Origin: Phycisphaerales bacterium
GTDB lineage: Bacteria; Planctomycetota; Phycisphaerae; Phycisphaerales; UBA1924
Direction: 5' to 3'
Assembly (NCBI GenBank): GCA_020850415.1
Contig: JADZER010000004.1
Span: 102,219 to 166,218, forward strand
DNA length: 64,000 bases
The notes below the pieces were generated by a model. The model was given only the letters and a program-made list of their open reading frames with translations. It was not told where the DNA came from and made no database searches. Positions 25,601 to 32,947 of this stretch are shown piece by piece. Numbering within the stretch: the first letter of the stretch is position 1; each line of letters starts with the position of its first letter. Made by a program: the position numbers and the translations under genes.

Positions 25601-26418
25601 TCGCTCGTGCGGAAGACCATCGCTAGGCCCCGGCCCGCGTCGAGGTGCGCCAGACACGAACCGTCGGCCGCGCTCGGACCCTGAGAGGCAAGCCAGTCCG
25701 CGTCACTCAGCGTCTGACGCATCAGCGCGATGACCCCCATCTGCGAGCCCGGGTACCCGCTGAACTCGCCGCGGCTGCCGGGCGCACCCCGATTGGTGAA
25801 CGCCAGCGTCTGGTACACATCCTCGAGGTACACCGGCGGGCGCCCGTCGGCCGGGTCGGCCGGGTGTTCCGCCAGGCTCACCAGCGCCGCCCGCCCGGCG
25901 AAGATCCCGCCCTCCGGCGCGATCGCCGCCGCCGTGAACCCCAGCCCCCGCAGCCGCTCGGCATCGCCCGCCGGCACGCCCCCCGCGTCGAGGGCCGATC
26001 GCTGGGGCGTGACGCCGGCGTTCCAGTGGGATCCGGGGGCGTCGAGGTCCGGGCGCGGGGCGTCGATCGCCAGGTGGGCGTCGATGAACCCCGCGTAGAC
26101 ATGCATCCCGGCGAGGTCGTACACCTGCGCGCCCGGCGGCGGGGCGAAGCGGACGGTCGTCATGTCGGTGACGCCGACGATCCGGTCGCCCTCGATCTCG
26201 ACGATCGCCGACCCGATGACCACGCCGGGGCTGACATGCACCGCCGGCCCGAGGAGGAAGTGCCAGTCGGGGTTGGTCTGGCGCGGCCCGTTGGGCTGCG
26301 GGTCCAGGGGGTTGCCGGTGTTGTTGCCGGTGTAGTTGCCGGATTGTGCGAGGGCCGGGGCGGCCAGGGCAAGGCAGGCGGCGCAGGCGACAGCGAGGTG
26401 GTTGCGTTGGCGGGTCAT
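22639..26418 (-). CDS. Two-domain secreted amidohydrolase interrupted in frame by a repeat element
   Basis: 1259 residues. A signal peptide (cut near ALAQ) is followed by a first amidohydrolase-like domain (to about 450) that lacks HxH (GFIDAHLAIDA), an acidic linker, and a second domain with intact LLDAHSHTGISRG. Past RDRFMAAREYSAAQ the frame enters a foreign 509-bp element (residues about 807-976, ATERRSDGATEG to SLRRSVAPSL). It resumes family sequence at PRRDLELEALAEILAGERLV and VHCHSYRQDEILML and runs to a normal C-terminus. The insertion point is a variable linker. A TACGCT box lies seven bases from the ATG. Peptide or cyclic-amide substrates are guessed from the family only. Confidence 0.82.
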   Translation of the reverse strand: MTRQRNHLAVACAACLALAAPALAQSGNYTGNNTGNPLDPQPNGPRQTNPDWHFLLGPAVHVSPGVVIGSAIVEIEGDRIVGVTDMTTVRFAPPPGAQVYDLAGMHVYAGFIDAHLAIDAPRPDLDAPGSHWNAGVTPQRSALDAGGVPAGDAERLRGLGFTAAAIAPEGGIFAGRAALVSLAEHPADPADGRPPVYLEDVYQTLAFTNRGAPGSRGEFSGYPGSQMGVIALMRQTLSDADWLASQGPSAADGSCLAHLDAGRGLAMVFRTSDELEGLRAFKIAREFGRIPIVLGCGTEFRRLGALPIGPESNSGYQPHYILPLSFPETPDLATIGKADSTDLRDLMTWEQAPTNARRLDEAGVVVALTAGGLRKGEKFDKNLREAMKTGGLAPDRALAMLTTTPAAMLGASDGMGTVETGKLANLVVATGDLFDAADKDAEILDVWIDGVRHAINAPPPPFDGEWTFRVGEFFEMRIIIEGEKVTGIEGPTEEGGDDANEGDAREVKIDANTRTISFLLDDTDDGSGTYVITGVLGPDGVIRGTGLGADNTPFEWTATRTEPEAPARVQPEDDEADEADEDDEADSDQPEDLPPADLPGYPFGPYAAKELPAQQTVIFHNATIWTSGPAGVIENGWMAIEEGKIIAVQPGGVIDILTRHDPVMIDLEGKHITPGLLDAHSHTGISRGVNEGGQAVTAEVRIGDVTDPDSINWYRQLAGGVTTVNSMHGSANPIGGQTQTNKVRWGVAHPDDMHFEGAKPGIKFALGENVKQSNWESDGTRYPQTRMGVETLIRDRFMAAREYSAAQATERRSDGATEGDIEYAAEQNRGLPGGMEHADKDLPRSDRVAESDGHGQSGLSGLGEDAAGRAVRADPADEGFGGIGGRQHRGGPRASEPTGLHPLSSDRKRFPPRDDDTLRAGDFDDDDAGSPANDRPDAGDRPGVARPHPEPGSQEPARLTAASPPSSLRRSVAPSLVAPRRDLELEALAEILAGERLVHCHSYRQDEILMLCRVAEDFGFKIGTFQHGLEVYKVAEAVKEHAVGASLFADWWAYKVEVQDGIAQAGPLQTEVGVLTSYNSDSDELARRMHVEAAKAYKYSGGRLSKEDALKFVTINPAIQLGIDSRVGSIEVGKDADLAIWSGEPLSSFSMCEAAWIDGREYFSLERDEALREKNAAHRTRITQKILTKGAPKAKPEPEDDAGENNMTDENPTRGSLRERIAAAARTRHYLDLYLRGINPADHRCGDCGVTELQLGGHR
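23491..23999 (-). mobile_element. Inverted-repeat element carrying a four-helix-bundle gene
   Basis: 509 bp bounded by 38-40 bp inverted arms: 23491-23530 (AAGCGACGGAGCGACGGAGC, then GACGAAGC units and a G run) and 23961-23999 (the inverse, with two G/A differences). The arms are 8-bp tandem units. The interior is filled by one gene for an S23/Avd-like protein. The element has no transposase of a known family and no clear target duplication, and it leaves the host frame open. Confidence 0.8.
23541..23909 (-). CDS. Four-helix bundle protein (S23 / Avd-like family)
   Basis: 122 residues with the family hallmarks: FRDLIAWQKVMDMARAVYR at the N-terminus, ERFGLTRQMRDSAASV, the nearly invariant NIAEGHGRQS, then FLRIARGSLHE. 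Length and helix pattern match known members, such as the protein encoded inside intervening sequences of 23S rRNA and the Avd accessory protein of diversity-generating retroelements; these form pentameric nucleic-acid-binding bundles. It lies wholly inside the amidohydrolase gene, on the same strand but in another frame. ATG 23909 is preceded by GGAG within a few bases. It presumably binds the transcript or DNA of its own element; this is inference. Confidence 0.88.
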   Translation of the reverse strand: MQIRTFRDLIAWQKVMDMARAVYRDSVKMPRDERFGLTRQMRDSAASVAANIAEGHGRQSRPDYIRFLRIARGSLHETMTHYELATSMTMMQAAQQTIDLMQETDRVLQGLIRSLEAKNQQG

Positions 26419-26425
26419 GGCCGAG

Positions 26426-26431
26426 AGCGTA
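26426..26431 (-). promoter_or_regulatory. TACGCT -10 box, leaderless amidohydrolase operon
   Basis: TACGCT on the minus strand, seven bases before ATG 26418. Confidence 0.5.
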
Positions 26432-26567
26432 CCAGCCCGGCTGCCCCCGGTTGCCGGGGGGTATCATCGGATCCGCCGGCCGAGACGAGACGGTGACAAG
26501 GCCGATCTCGCGCGGGCGGCCGCCGGGGCCGGCCCCGGGCCCGGGGCCACGGAGAAGGGTGGAGCGC

Positions 26568-27815
26568 ATGCCGAGCATGATCGAGGGCAACGCGGCGATC
26601 GGGCAGTCCGGGGGGCCGACGGCGGTGATCAACCAGTCGCTGGTGGGGGTGGTCATGGGCCTGCGGGCCCGCGGGGCGTGCCGCCCGGGGCACCCGATCC
26701 GCAAGGTCCTCGGCATGCGCCACGGCGTCCGCGGGCTGGTGCACGACGAGCTGGTGGACCTGAGCGAGTTCGAGCACGAGCGGCTCGAGCGGCTCGCTTC
26801 GACCCCCTCGGCCGGCCTGGGCTCCACCCGCGACAAGCCCGACCGGGCCTACTGCGAGCGGATCTTCAAGGCGTGCGAGAGACACGACATCCGCTACTTC
26901 TTCTACATCGGCGGCAACGACTCGAGCGACACCTGCCGCATCGTCAACGAGCTGTCCAACAAGGCCGGGTACGAGCTGCGGTGCTTCCATGTGCCCAAGA
27001 CGGTGGACAACGACCTGGTCGGCAGCGACCACACGCCGGGGTTCCCCTCCGCGGCGCGGTTCGTCGCGATGGCCTGCCGGGCGGACTTCATGGACAACAT
27101 CAGCCTGCCCGGCATCAAGATCAATGTGATCATGGGCCGGCACGCGGGCTTCCTGACGGCCGCCAGCGCCCTGGCCCGGCGCAGCGACCGCTTCGAGGGC
27201 TCGACCGACGGCCCGCAGCTCATCTATGTGCCCGAGATCCCCTTCGACACCGAGCGCTTCGTCCAGGATGTCGCGAAGATCTACGACGCGAAGGGGCGCT
27301 GCCACATCGCCGTCAGCGAGGGCATCTGCGACGAGGAGGGCCAGTCCATCGGCGCCACGCTCATCCGGGGCGGGCAGACCGACGACCACGGCAATGTCCA
27401 GCTCTCCGGATCGGGCGTCCTCGGCGACGCCCTCTCGAACCTGCTCAAGGAGAAGCTCACGCCCCCCGGCGGCAAGCCGGTCCGCGTCCGGGCCGACACC
27501 TTCGGCTACATCCAGCGGTGCTGGCCCGAGCAGTCCCGCATCGACGCGACGGAGGCCCGCGGCGCCGGGCGGTACGCCGCCGAACTCGCCCTGGAGGGCG
27601 ACCTCGACGGCAGCGTGGCGATCGAGCGCGTGAGCCCCATCGGCGGGTCCCAGCCCTACGCGGCCCAGTTCAAGCGCCTCGACCTCTCGGCCGTCGCCGC
27701 GAAGACCAGGCACATGCCCGACTACTTCCTCGACGGGCACAACAATGTGTCGGAGATGTTCCTCGACTACTGCGCCCCGCTGATCGGGAAGCTGCCGAGC
27801 TTTGAGCGGCTGTGA
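26568..27815 (+). CDS. 6-phosphofructokinase, probably pyrophosphate-dependent
   Basis: 415 residues of the phosphofructokinase fold: GQSGGPTAVINQSLVGVV at the N-terminus, YIGGNDSSDTCRIVNE, and the catalytic PKTVDNDLVGSDHTPGFPS (the PKTxDND signature). The GGND sequence, where ATP enzymes have GGDGS, and the overall length fit the PPi-dependent group, which phosphorylates fructose 6-phosphate reversibly in glycolysis. GGAG precedes the ATG at 26568; ATG 26577 is an alternative nine bases later. A TATCAT box near 26461 could be its promoter. It is divergent from the amidohydrolase operon and convergent with the SnoaL-like gene. Confidence 0.9.
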   Translation: MPSMIEGNAAIGQSGGPTAVINQSLVGVVMGLRARGACRPGHPIRKVLGMRHGVRGLVHDELVDLSEFEHERLERLASTPSAGLGSTRDKPDRAYCERIFKACERHDIRYFFYIGGNDSSDTCRIVNELSNKAGYELRCFHVPKTVDNDLVGSDHTPGFPSAARFVAMACRADFMDNISLPGIKINVIMGRHAGFLTAASALARRSDRFEGSTDGPQLIYVPEIPFDTERFVQDVAKIYDAKGRCHIAVSEGICDEEGQSIGATLIRGGQTDDHGNVQLSGSGVLGDALSNLLKEKLTPPGGKPVRVRADTFGYIQRCWPEQSRIDATEARGAGRYAAELALEGDLDGSVAIERVSPIGGSQPYAAQFKRLDLSAVAAKTRHMPDYFLDGHNNVSEMFLDYCAPLIGKLPSFERL

Positions 27816-27858
27816 GGTGTGGGGTGTTGGCGTTCCGAGGGTCTTGGTGCGCGCGACC

Positions 27859-28362
27859 TCAATCGTGCCGGATGATCTCCAGCACCGCGTTCGCGTCGTC
27901 GTTGGGGATGAGGAAGGTCAGGTTGTACTGCGCCAGCTTCCACGCGCCGCCCTCGCGCAGCACCACCCCCGTGCCGCGGAGGTCGCCGTACTTCTCGTTG
28001 CGGACGACCTCGTCGAACCACCCGACCCCGGCGCCGTCGGCGACGCGCACATGGCGCTCGACCGCGCGGTACACCCACGCGCTCTCGCCCTCGAAGTAGG
28101 GCGCCGCCCACGCCCGGAACTCCTCGACCGTCCAACGCTCCGTCGGGTCGGTGCCCAGGAACACCGCGCCCTCGGCGAAGTGCGCGAAGTACCGGCGCTC
28201 GTCGGCCTTCGCCGCGGCGTCGTGGAAGTCGTCGAGCATGTCGGCGATCGTGTCAACCTCGGAACGCGACGGGCCGGACCGGGCCGGGCCCCCCGGCCCC
28301 GCCAGGGCCAGCAGGCCGAGCGAGCCGAGCAGCGCGGACGCGAGGATCAGTGGTGTGCGCAC
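27859..28362 (-). CDS. Secreted SnoaL/NTF2-like protein
   Basis: 167 residues with a signal peptide (MRTPLILASALLGSLGLLAL). The mature part has the cone-shaped NTF2 pattern: DMLDDFHDAAAKADERRYFA, FAEGAVFLGTDPTERWTVEE, and the final GGAWKLAQYNLTFLIPND strands. Such domains occur in polyketide cyclases, isomerases and many uncharacterised exported proteins, and residues specific to a reaction are not evident. The GTG at 28362 has a strong GGAAGGAG site, and a TACGCT box with a GC-rich hairpin leader lies upstream. The gene stands alone and is convergent with the phosphofructokinase gene. Confidence 0.75.
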   Translation of the reverse strand: MRTPLILASALLGSLGLLALAGPGGPARSGPSRSEVDTIADMLDDFHDAAAKADERRYFAHFAEGAVFLGTDPTERWTVEEFRAWAAPYFEGESAWVYRAVERHVRVADGAGVGWFDEVVRNEKYGDLRGTGVVLREGGAWKLAQYNLTFLIPNDDANAVLEIIRHD

Positions 28363-28422
28363 GGGCGGGTCTCCTTCCGGGGCCGGGCGACCGCCCGGCC
28401 ACCGGAAGCGTATCGCGGGCGC

Positions 28423-28674
28423 CTAGCGCGTGGGGCGGTGCACCAGGAACCCCAGGCGGCAGAGGAAGGCCGTCGCCTCCTCCAGCTCCTCGCTGGTGAA
28501 CCCGTCGAGGACCTCGGGGTGCCCGGGCATGTCGAGCATCGCGGGCGGGTAGGGGCAGCGCCCGGTCTTGGCGTCCGCGACCTCCGCCAGCGCCACGCCC
28601 ACCGCGTCGGCCGCGTCGATCAGGCGCAGGGGCTCGATGAAGTACTCGTCGTGGATCCCGTCGTCGTTCGGCAT
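28423..28674 (-). CDS. Hypothetical small protein
   Basis: 83 residues, acidic, with no signal peptide or membrane segment. I recognise no family. The sequence has a helix-rich centre (EPLRLIDAADAVGVALAEVA) and a C-terminal SEELEEATAFLCRLGFL helix. The frame is supported by a GAGGGA ribosome site at good spacing before ATG 28674 and by its compact fit between two genes. It lies 60 bases upstream of the SnoaL-like gene on the same strand and may share its transcript. Confidence 0.55.
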   Translation of the reverse strand: MPNDDGIHDEYFIEPLRLIDAADAVGVALAEVADAKTGRCPYPPAMLDMPGHPEVLDGFTSEELEEATAFLCRLGFLVHRPTR

Positions 28675-28764
28675 TGCACATCCCTCGTCACGCAGTCATT
28701 CGTGCGCCGACGCCCGCGGTTTCATCCTCCTCCTGATACCGGCGAGGGTTTCTCGGGCTGCCCG

Positions 28765-28803
28765 AAAAAAACAAGCCCGGCCTGCCAATGTGGCAGACCG
28801 GGC
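28765..28803 (-). terminator. Intrinsic terminator of the DUF1080 gene
   Basis: A 13-bp stem with one G-U pair (GCCCGGTCTGCCA with TGGCAGGCCGGGC on the minus strand) is followed by TTGTTTTTTTC, 26 bases past the gene's stop. Confidence 0.9.
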
Positions 28804-28829
28804 GGGAATATCCGGATCGCGGCGCGGGT

Positions 28830-29615
28830 TTACTCCGCGCTCAGCGGGCGGACCCACAGGTTGCGGAACCGCATCGGGTTGCCGTGGTCCTGCAGCTTGA
28901 TCGGCCCCTCCGCCCCGTGCGGCGAATAACTCGGGGCCGAGAGGTGCGATGTCCGCCCGAGCAGCGCCCGGCGGTTGTGCACCAGCACCCCGTTGTGCAC
29001 CACCGTCACATACGCGGGCTTCTCCAGGTTGCCATCCTTGTCGAACGCCGGCGCCTCGAAGAAGATGTCGTAGGTCTGCCACTCGCCCGGCGCCCGGCTG
29101 ACATTCACCAGCGGCGGGTACTGCCCATAGATCGCCGCGCACTGCCCGTCCGCGTAGGTCGTGTTCTCGAAGGAGTCGAGCACCTGGATCTCGTACACCC
29201 CGAAGAAGAACACGCCCGAGTTCCCGCGTCCCTGGCTCTCGCCGACCGGCTCGGGCGTGGAGAACTCGACATGCAGCTGGCAATCCCCGAAGTGCTCGCG
29301 CGTCAGAATGTCGCCCGTGCCCGCCTTGACGGTGACGACCCCGTCGGCGCCCACGGACCACGCCGCGCTGCCCCCGTCGGCGTGCTGCCACGCGTCGAGG
29401 TCCCCGTCCATCAACACCGTCGCGTCGCCCGGTGCCGCGGCCGGATCGCCCGCCGGCGCGGGCGTCACCACCGGCGGGTTCGGCCGGCTCTTGTCGTGGA
29501 CCTTCCACTTCTGCCCCGGGATCTGCGGTGTGTTGTCGTAGCCGACGCCCTGTGCCATGGCGGTGTTGTAGGCGGCGGCGAGGGCACAGAGCGACAGGAC
29601 AGCGGTGCGGTGCAT
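28830..29615 (-). CDS. Secreted DUF1080 (3-keto-disaccharide hydrolase-like) protein
   Basis: 261 residues. A signal peptide ends at AMAQ. The mature part is a single concanavalin-like DUF1080 domain: VLMDGDLDAWQH near its start, LTREHFGDCQLHVEFSTP, RGNSGVFFFGVYEIQVLDSF and the final GPIKLQDHGNPMRFRNLWVR, all hallmark segments. DUF1080 proteins are abundant in Planctomycetota, and some hydrolyse 3-keto-glycosides. The ATG at 29615 has GGAGG at the right distance, and a perfect terminator follows. It is monocistronic. The substrate is unknown. Confidence 0.9.
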   Translation of the reverse strand: MHRTAVLSLCALAAAYNTAMAQGVGYDNTPQIPGQKWKVHDKSRPNPPVVTPAPAGDPAAAPGDATVLMDGDLDAWQHADGGSAAWSVGADGVVTVKAGTGDILTREHFGDCQLHVEFSTPEPVGESQGRGNSGVFFFGVYEIQVLDSFENTTYADGQCAAIYGQYPPLVNVSRAPGEWQTYDIFFEAPAFDKDGNLEKPAYVTVVHNGVLVHNRRALLGRTSHLSAPSYSPHGAEGPIKLQDHGNPMRFRNLWVRPLSAE

Positions 29616-29669
29616 GGTGGCCTCCGGCGATGCTGGGTCGTTGGACGCGCCGCGCCCGCGGCGGTTCCT

Positions 29670-30551
29670 TCACTGTAGGGGGCGGTCCCGATCCCCATCG
29701 CCCGCCGGGGCTTCGGCCGGGGTCAGCGCCGCCGCGCACTGCGCCGGACGGTCGGTATTGATCAGGTCCACCCCCAGGCCCCGCAGCGTCTCCCACGCGC
29801 CCGGCCGGTCGGGGATCGCCCAGAACCGCACCAGCCGCCCCTGCTCGTGCGCCGGCCCGACGATCGACCGCATCGTCTCAAGATCCTGCTCGCCCGGCTG
29901 GCCCTCGCCCCGCCAGGCGAAGCGGGAACCCCATCGCTCGCTGATGAGCGGGATGAGCGAGACCGGGGTGTCCCCCGCGAGATCGCCCGGCCGGCCGTCG
30001 ACCGCCATGAGGCGGGGGTTGTCCGACGCGATCGCCCCGACGGGCCGATCGCCCGACACCACCACGAGCACCGGCCCCCACCGGGTCCGGCCGTCGGTGG
30101 TGATCGTCAGCATGTCCCGGTAGCCCCCGAGCAACTCGCGCAGCGCCGCGTGGCACTCGGCGCCGTCGCGCTTGAAGTCGATCAGCAACAGCACCGGCTC
30201 ATCCTCGGGCTGCTCGGCGTAGACACCGCCGGTGGCCCGCACCCGCGCCGCCAGCGGCGCCAGATAGAGCGACTCCAGCGTCCGGGACCCGTGCAGCTCG
30301 AACTCCTCGTGCCCGACCAGCAGCCGCCCGTCCACGAGAAACACATCCGCCTCGATGCTGCGGCACCCCGCGTCCAACGCGTCCAGCAGCGGGCGCTCCC
30401 GGTAGTAGTCGTTGTGCGAGTGCACCGGGGCCGCGCGGGGCGGCGCCGAGACCTCCCGCGAGACGGGCCGCGCCGGCAGGCTGGGACCGAGCCACGGGAA
30501 CATCGCAAACAGCAGCACCCGCGCCAGCAGGGCGAACCAGGTCATCGTCAT
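29670..30551 (-). CDS. Secreted GDPD / PI-PLC-like phosphodiesterase
   Basis: 293 residues, membrane-targeted N-terminus (WFALLARVLLFAMFPWLG). The catalytic barrel starts at VHSHNDYYRERPLLDALDAG and continues CRSIEADVFLVDGRLLVGH, which supplies the two His and acidic residues expected of glycerophosphodiester phosphodiesterases and their bacterial PI-PLC relatives. VLLLIDFKRDG and the last barrel segment GLGVDLINTDRP fit as well. It should hydrolyse phosphodiesters outside the cytoplasm, perhaps for phosphate supply. GGAGAA precedes ATG 30551; a longer open frame upstream reaches into the cytochrome gene and is not used. Confidence 0.8.
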   Translation of the reverse strand: MTMTWFALLARVLLFAMFPWLGPSLPARPVSREVSAPPRAAPVHSHNDYYRERPLLDALDAGCRSIEADVFLVDGRLLVGHEEFELHGSRTLESLYLAPLAARVRATGGVYAEQPEDEPVLLLIDFKRDGAECHAALRELLGGYRDMLTITTDGRTRWGPVLVVVSGDRPVGAIASDNPRLMAVDGRPGDLAGDTPVSLIPLISERWGSRFAWRGEGQPGEQDLETMRSIVGPAHEQGRLVRFWAIPDRPGAWETLRGLGVDLINTDRPAQCAAALTPAEAPAGDGDRDRPLQ

Positions 30552-30633
30552 GGCGGATTCTCCGCGTCCCGACCCGCCGCGCGAGATCCACGCCGCCTTC
30601 TTCGCCGAACCTTGACGCGCCCGCCACGCACGC

Positions 30634-32904
30634 TCAGCGGTCCAGCGCTTCGAGCCGGTCGAGGCACGCCCCCGCCTCGGCGCCGAGCCCCCGGGCCTGG
30701 CACATCCCCGCCAGCGCCCCGAGCACCTCGCGGTCGTAGGGGTGTGCCGCCACCGTCGAACGCATGACCTCCAGCGCCCGGTCGGGCTCGCCCAGCGAGT
30801 CCAGCGCCACCGCGAACACATACCCGTGGCGGGGGCTCTCCGGCCCCCAGGCGAACGCCCGCTCCAGCTCCGCCAGCGCCTCGTCACGCCGGCCCAGGCG
30901 GACCAGGGTCAGCCCCAGCGCGTGCCGCACGCTGGCGTTCCGGGGGGTCAGCCGGAGCGTGTCGCGCAGGACCCGCTCGCCCTCGGCGTCGCGCCCCTGC
31001 AGACGGCGCAGGTCGGCCAGGTTCACGCCCGCGGCGATGCTCGCCGGGTCGAGGCGTAGCGCCGCCCGGTACTCGGCCTCGGCGCGGTCGAGCATGCCGA
31101 GGTCGGTGAAGTAGACGCCGAGGTTCACGCGCGACTCCGGACGCTCGGCGCTCGCCATCTGCGAGGCGACGAAGTCCGCCCCCGCGCGCTCGAACGCCCC
31201 GCCCGCCGGCGCGCCAGGCCCGACCGACGCCGCGAGCACCCGTGCGGCCTCCGCGCGCACCGCGAGCACCGGGTCCTCCAGCAGCGCCGCGCCGAGCCCG
31301 AGCCGCTGCTCGGGCGCGGCCGCCGCCACCGCCTGGAGCGCCCCCAGCCGCACGACCGGGTCGGCATCGCCCAGCCCCGCGCGCACCGTGTCGGCAAAGC
31401 CCGGACCCGCCGCCGGGGTCAGCAGCGTGAACCCCGTCGCCCGCGCGATCGCCGGCTGCCCGGCGTCGTTCGCCAGGCGCAGCAGCAGCGCCCCCGCCCC
31501 CGGCAGCCCCCCGCGCCCCGCGTGCAGCGCCTCGCCGAAGTGCCACTCCGCGCGACGCCCCTCCCCGTACCACTCCGCCACCCGCGCCGCCGCCCACGAC
31601 GCCGATTCCTCGGTGTGGCACCCGTTGCACGCGTTGGGCGTGCCGAGCTGCTCGGAGAGGTCCGGGCGCGGCACGCGGAACGAGTGGTCCCGCCGGTCGT
31701 CCACCACCATGTAGGTCCGCACCGGCATGTGGCAATCCACGCAGCTGGTCCCCGGCGCCCCCGCCCCGCCGGGGTGCCGGTGGTGCGACGCGGCCCCGAA
31801 CACCTCGGGCTGGTGACACCGGAAGCACAGCGCGTCCCCCTCGGCCACCAGCCTCGCGGTGTGCGGGTCGTGGCACTCGGCGCAGGTGACCCCCGCGTGG
31901 TACATCTTGCTCTGCAGGAACGAGCCGTGCTCGTAGTTCTCCCCCAGGATCTGCCCGTCGGCGAAGTACTCCGGCTCGGTGAGCAGGCTGAGCCGGTGGG
32001 TGCCCAGCAGCGGGCGCCCGTGCGTGTAGTCGTCGGTCAGCGCCGCCCGGCGCGAGTGGCACCGCGCACACGCCTCGATCTCCGCGTGCTCCGTGCGCTC
32101 CTCGATCCGCACGGCGGTGGGGGACCCCTCCGTGAACACCCACGGCCACGCCTCCGCCCGCGTCAGCCCCACCCCCAGCCCCGCCTCTGCGGCATCGGCC
32201 GCTGTCGCCCCTTCCCCGGCCCGCTCCGCCCAGTCCACATGCGCCGAGCCCGGCCCGTGGCACGCCTCGCACGAGACATCGATCTCGCTCCAGACCGTCT
32301 CGAACGCGTCAGTCTGCGGGTCGTATCTCTTGTGTAGGTCCGTCGAGTGACACTCGGCGCACATGAAGTTCCAGTTCTGGTTCCGCCCCGTCCAGTGCAG
32401 CTCGTCACCCGCGGGGATCGGCTCCCCCGAGTACAGATGGAACCAGCGCTGCCCGCCCTCGGCCGCGGGGCGCGCGTCCCAGCACAGCGGCAGCGACTGC
32501 AGCCGCCCGCCGGGGAACTCGACCAGGTACTGCTGCAGCGGCGTGACGCCGAAGGTGTACGCGACCCGGCATTCGCCCGCCGAGCCGTCGGGCCCGTCGG
32601 TCTCGACGAAGTACCCGCCGTCGCGCGTGAAGAACCGGCTCGTCACGCCGAAGTGCTCGAGCGTGACGCCGCCGAAATCGCCCAGCACCGTCTCCGCCGT
32701 CGCTTCCTGCATCGCCAGGTCGTGGTGCGAGCCGAGCCACAGCGCGTGCTCATTCTGGTGGCACTCCGCGCACGCCGCCCGGCCGACGAACCGGGTGGCG
32801 TCCGCCGGCGCCGTGGCGCCCGGTGCCGGCCGGCCCTCCGGCGAGCAGGCGCCGAGATACCCGCAGGCGAGCAAACCGACAAGCACGGGGCGGGCGGTGG
32901 ACAT
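30634..32904 (-). CDS. Octaheme c-type cytochrome with HEAT-like and TPR domains
   Basis: 756 residues. The lipoprotein-type signal ends at GACS. Eight CxxCH heme sites follow: CAECH (twice early), CEACH, CARCH, CAECH, CFRCH, CVDCH and CNGCH, spread over residues about 45-430, in the style of cytochrome c554/nitrite-reductase-like proteins. The middle has Ala-rich HEAT-like repeats (DADPVVRLGALQAVAAA), and the C-terminal 200 residues are TPRs (LGMLDRAEAEYRAALRLDP). It is probably an outer-surface electron carrier with a protein-interaction tail; its redox partner is not encoded nearby. A TAGACT box lies six bases from ATG 32904. Confidence 0.88.
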   Translation of the reverse strand: MSTARPVLVGLLACGYLGACSPEGRPAPGATAPADATRFVGRAACAECHQNEHALWLGSHHDLAMQEATAETVLGDFGGVTLEHFGVTSRFFTRDGGYFVETDGPDGSAGECRVAYTFGVTPLQQYLVEFPGGRLQSLPLCWDARPAAEGGQRWFHLYSGEPIPAGDELHWTGRNQNWNFMCAECHSTDLHKRYDPQTDAFETVWSEIDVSCEACHGPGSAHVDWAERAGEGATAADAAEAGLGVGLTRAEAWPWVFTEGSPTAVRIEERTEHAEIEACARCHSRRAALTDDYTHGRPLLGTHRLSLLTEPEYFADGQILGENYEHGSFLQSKMYHAGVTCAECHDPHTARLVAEGDALCFRCHQPEVFGAASHHRHPGGAGAPGTSCVDCHMPVRTYMVVDDRRDHSFRVPRPDLSEQLGTPNACNGCHTEESASWAAARVAEWYGEGRRAEWHFGEALHAGRGGLPGAGALLLRLANDAGQPAIARATGFTLLTPAAGPGFADTVRAGLGDADPVVRLGALQAVAAAAPEQRLGLGAALLEDPVLAVRAEAARVLAASVGPGAPAGGAFERAGADFVASQMASAERPESRVNLGVYFTDLGMLDRAEAEYRAALRLDPASIAAGVNLADLRRLQGRDAEGERVLRDTLRLTPRNASVRHALGLTLVRLGRRDEALAELERAFAWGPESPRHGYVFAVALDSLGEPDRALEVMRSTVAAHPYDREVLGALAGMCQARGLGAEAGACLDRLEALDR

Positions 32905-32910
32905 CCGGCG

Positions 32911-32916
32911 AGTCTA
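32911..32916 (-). promoter_or_regulatory. TAGACT -10 box, leaderless cytochrome gene
   Basis: TAGACT on the minus strand, six bases before ATG 32904. Confidence 0.6.
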
Positions 32917-32947
32917 GCGGCCGGCCCGTCCGGGCTCGCGGTCCGGG

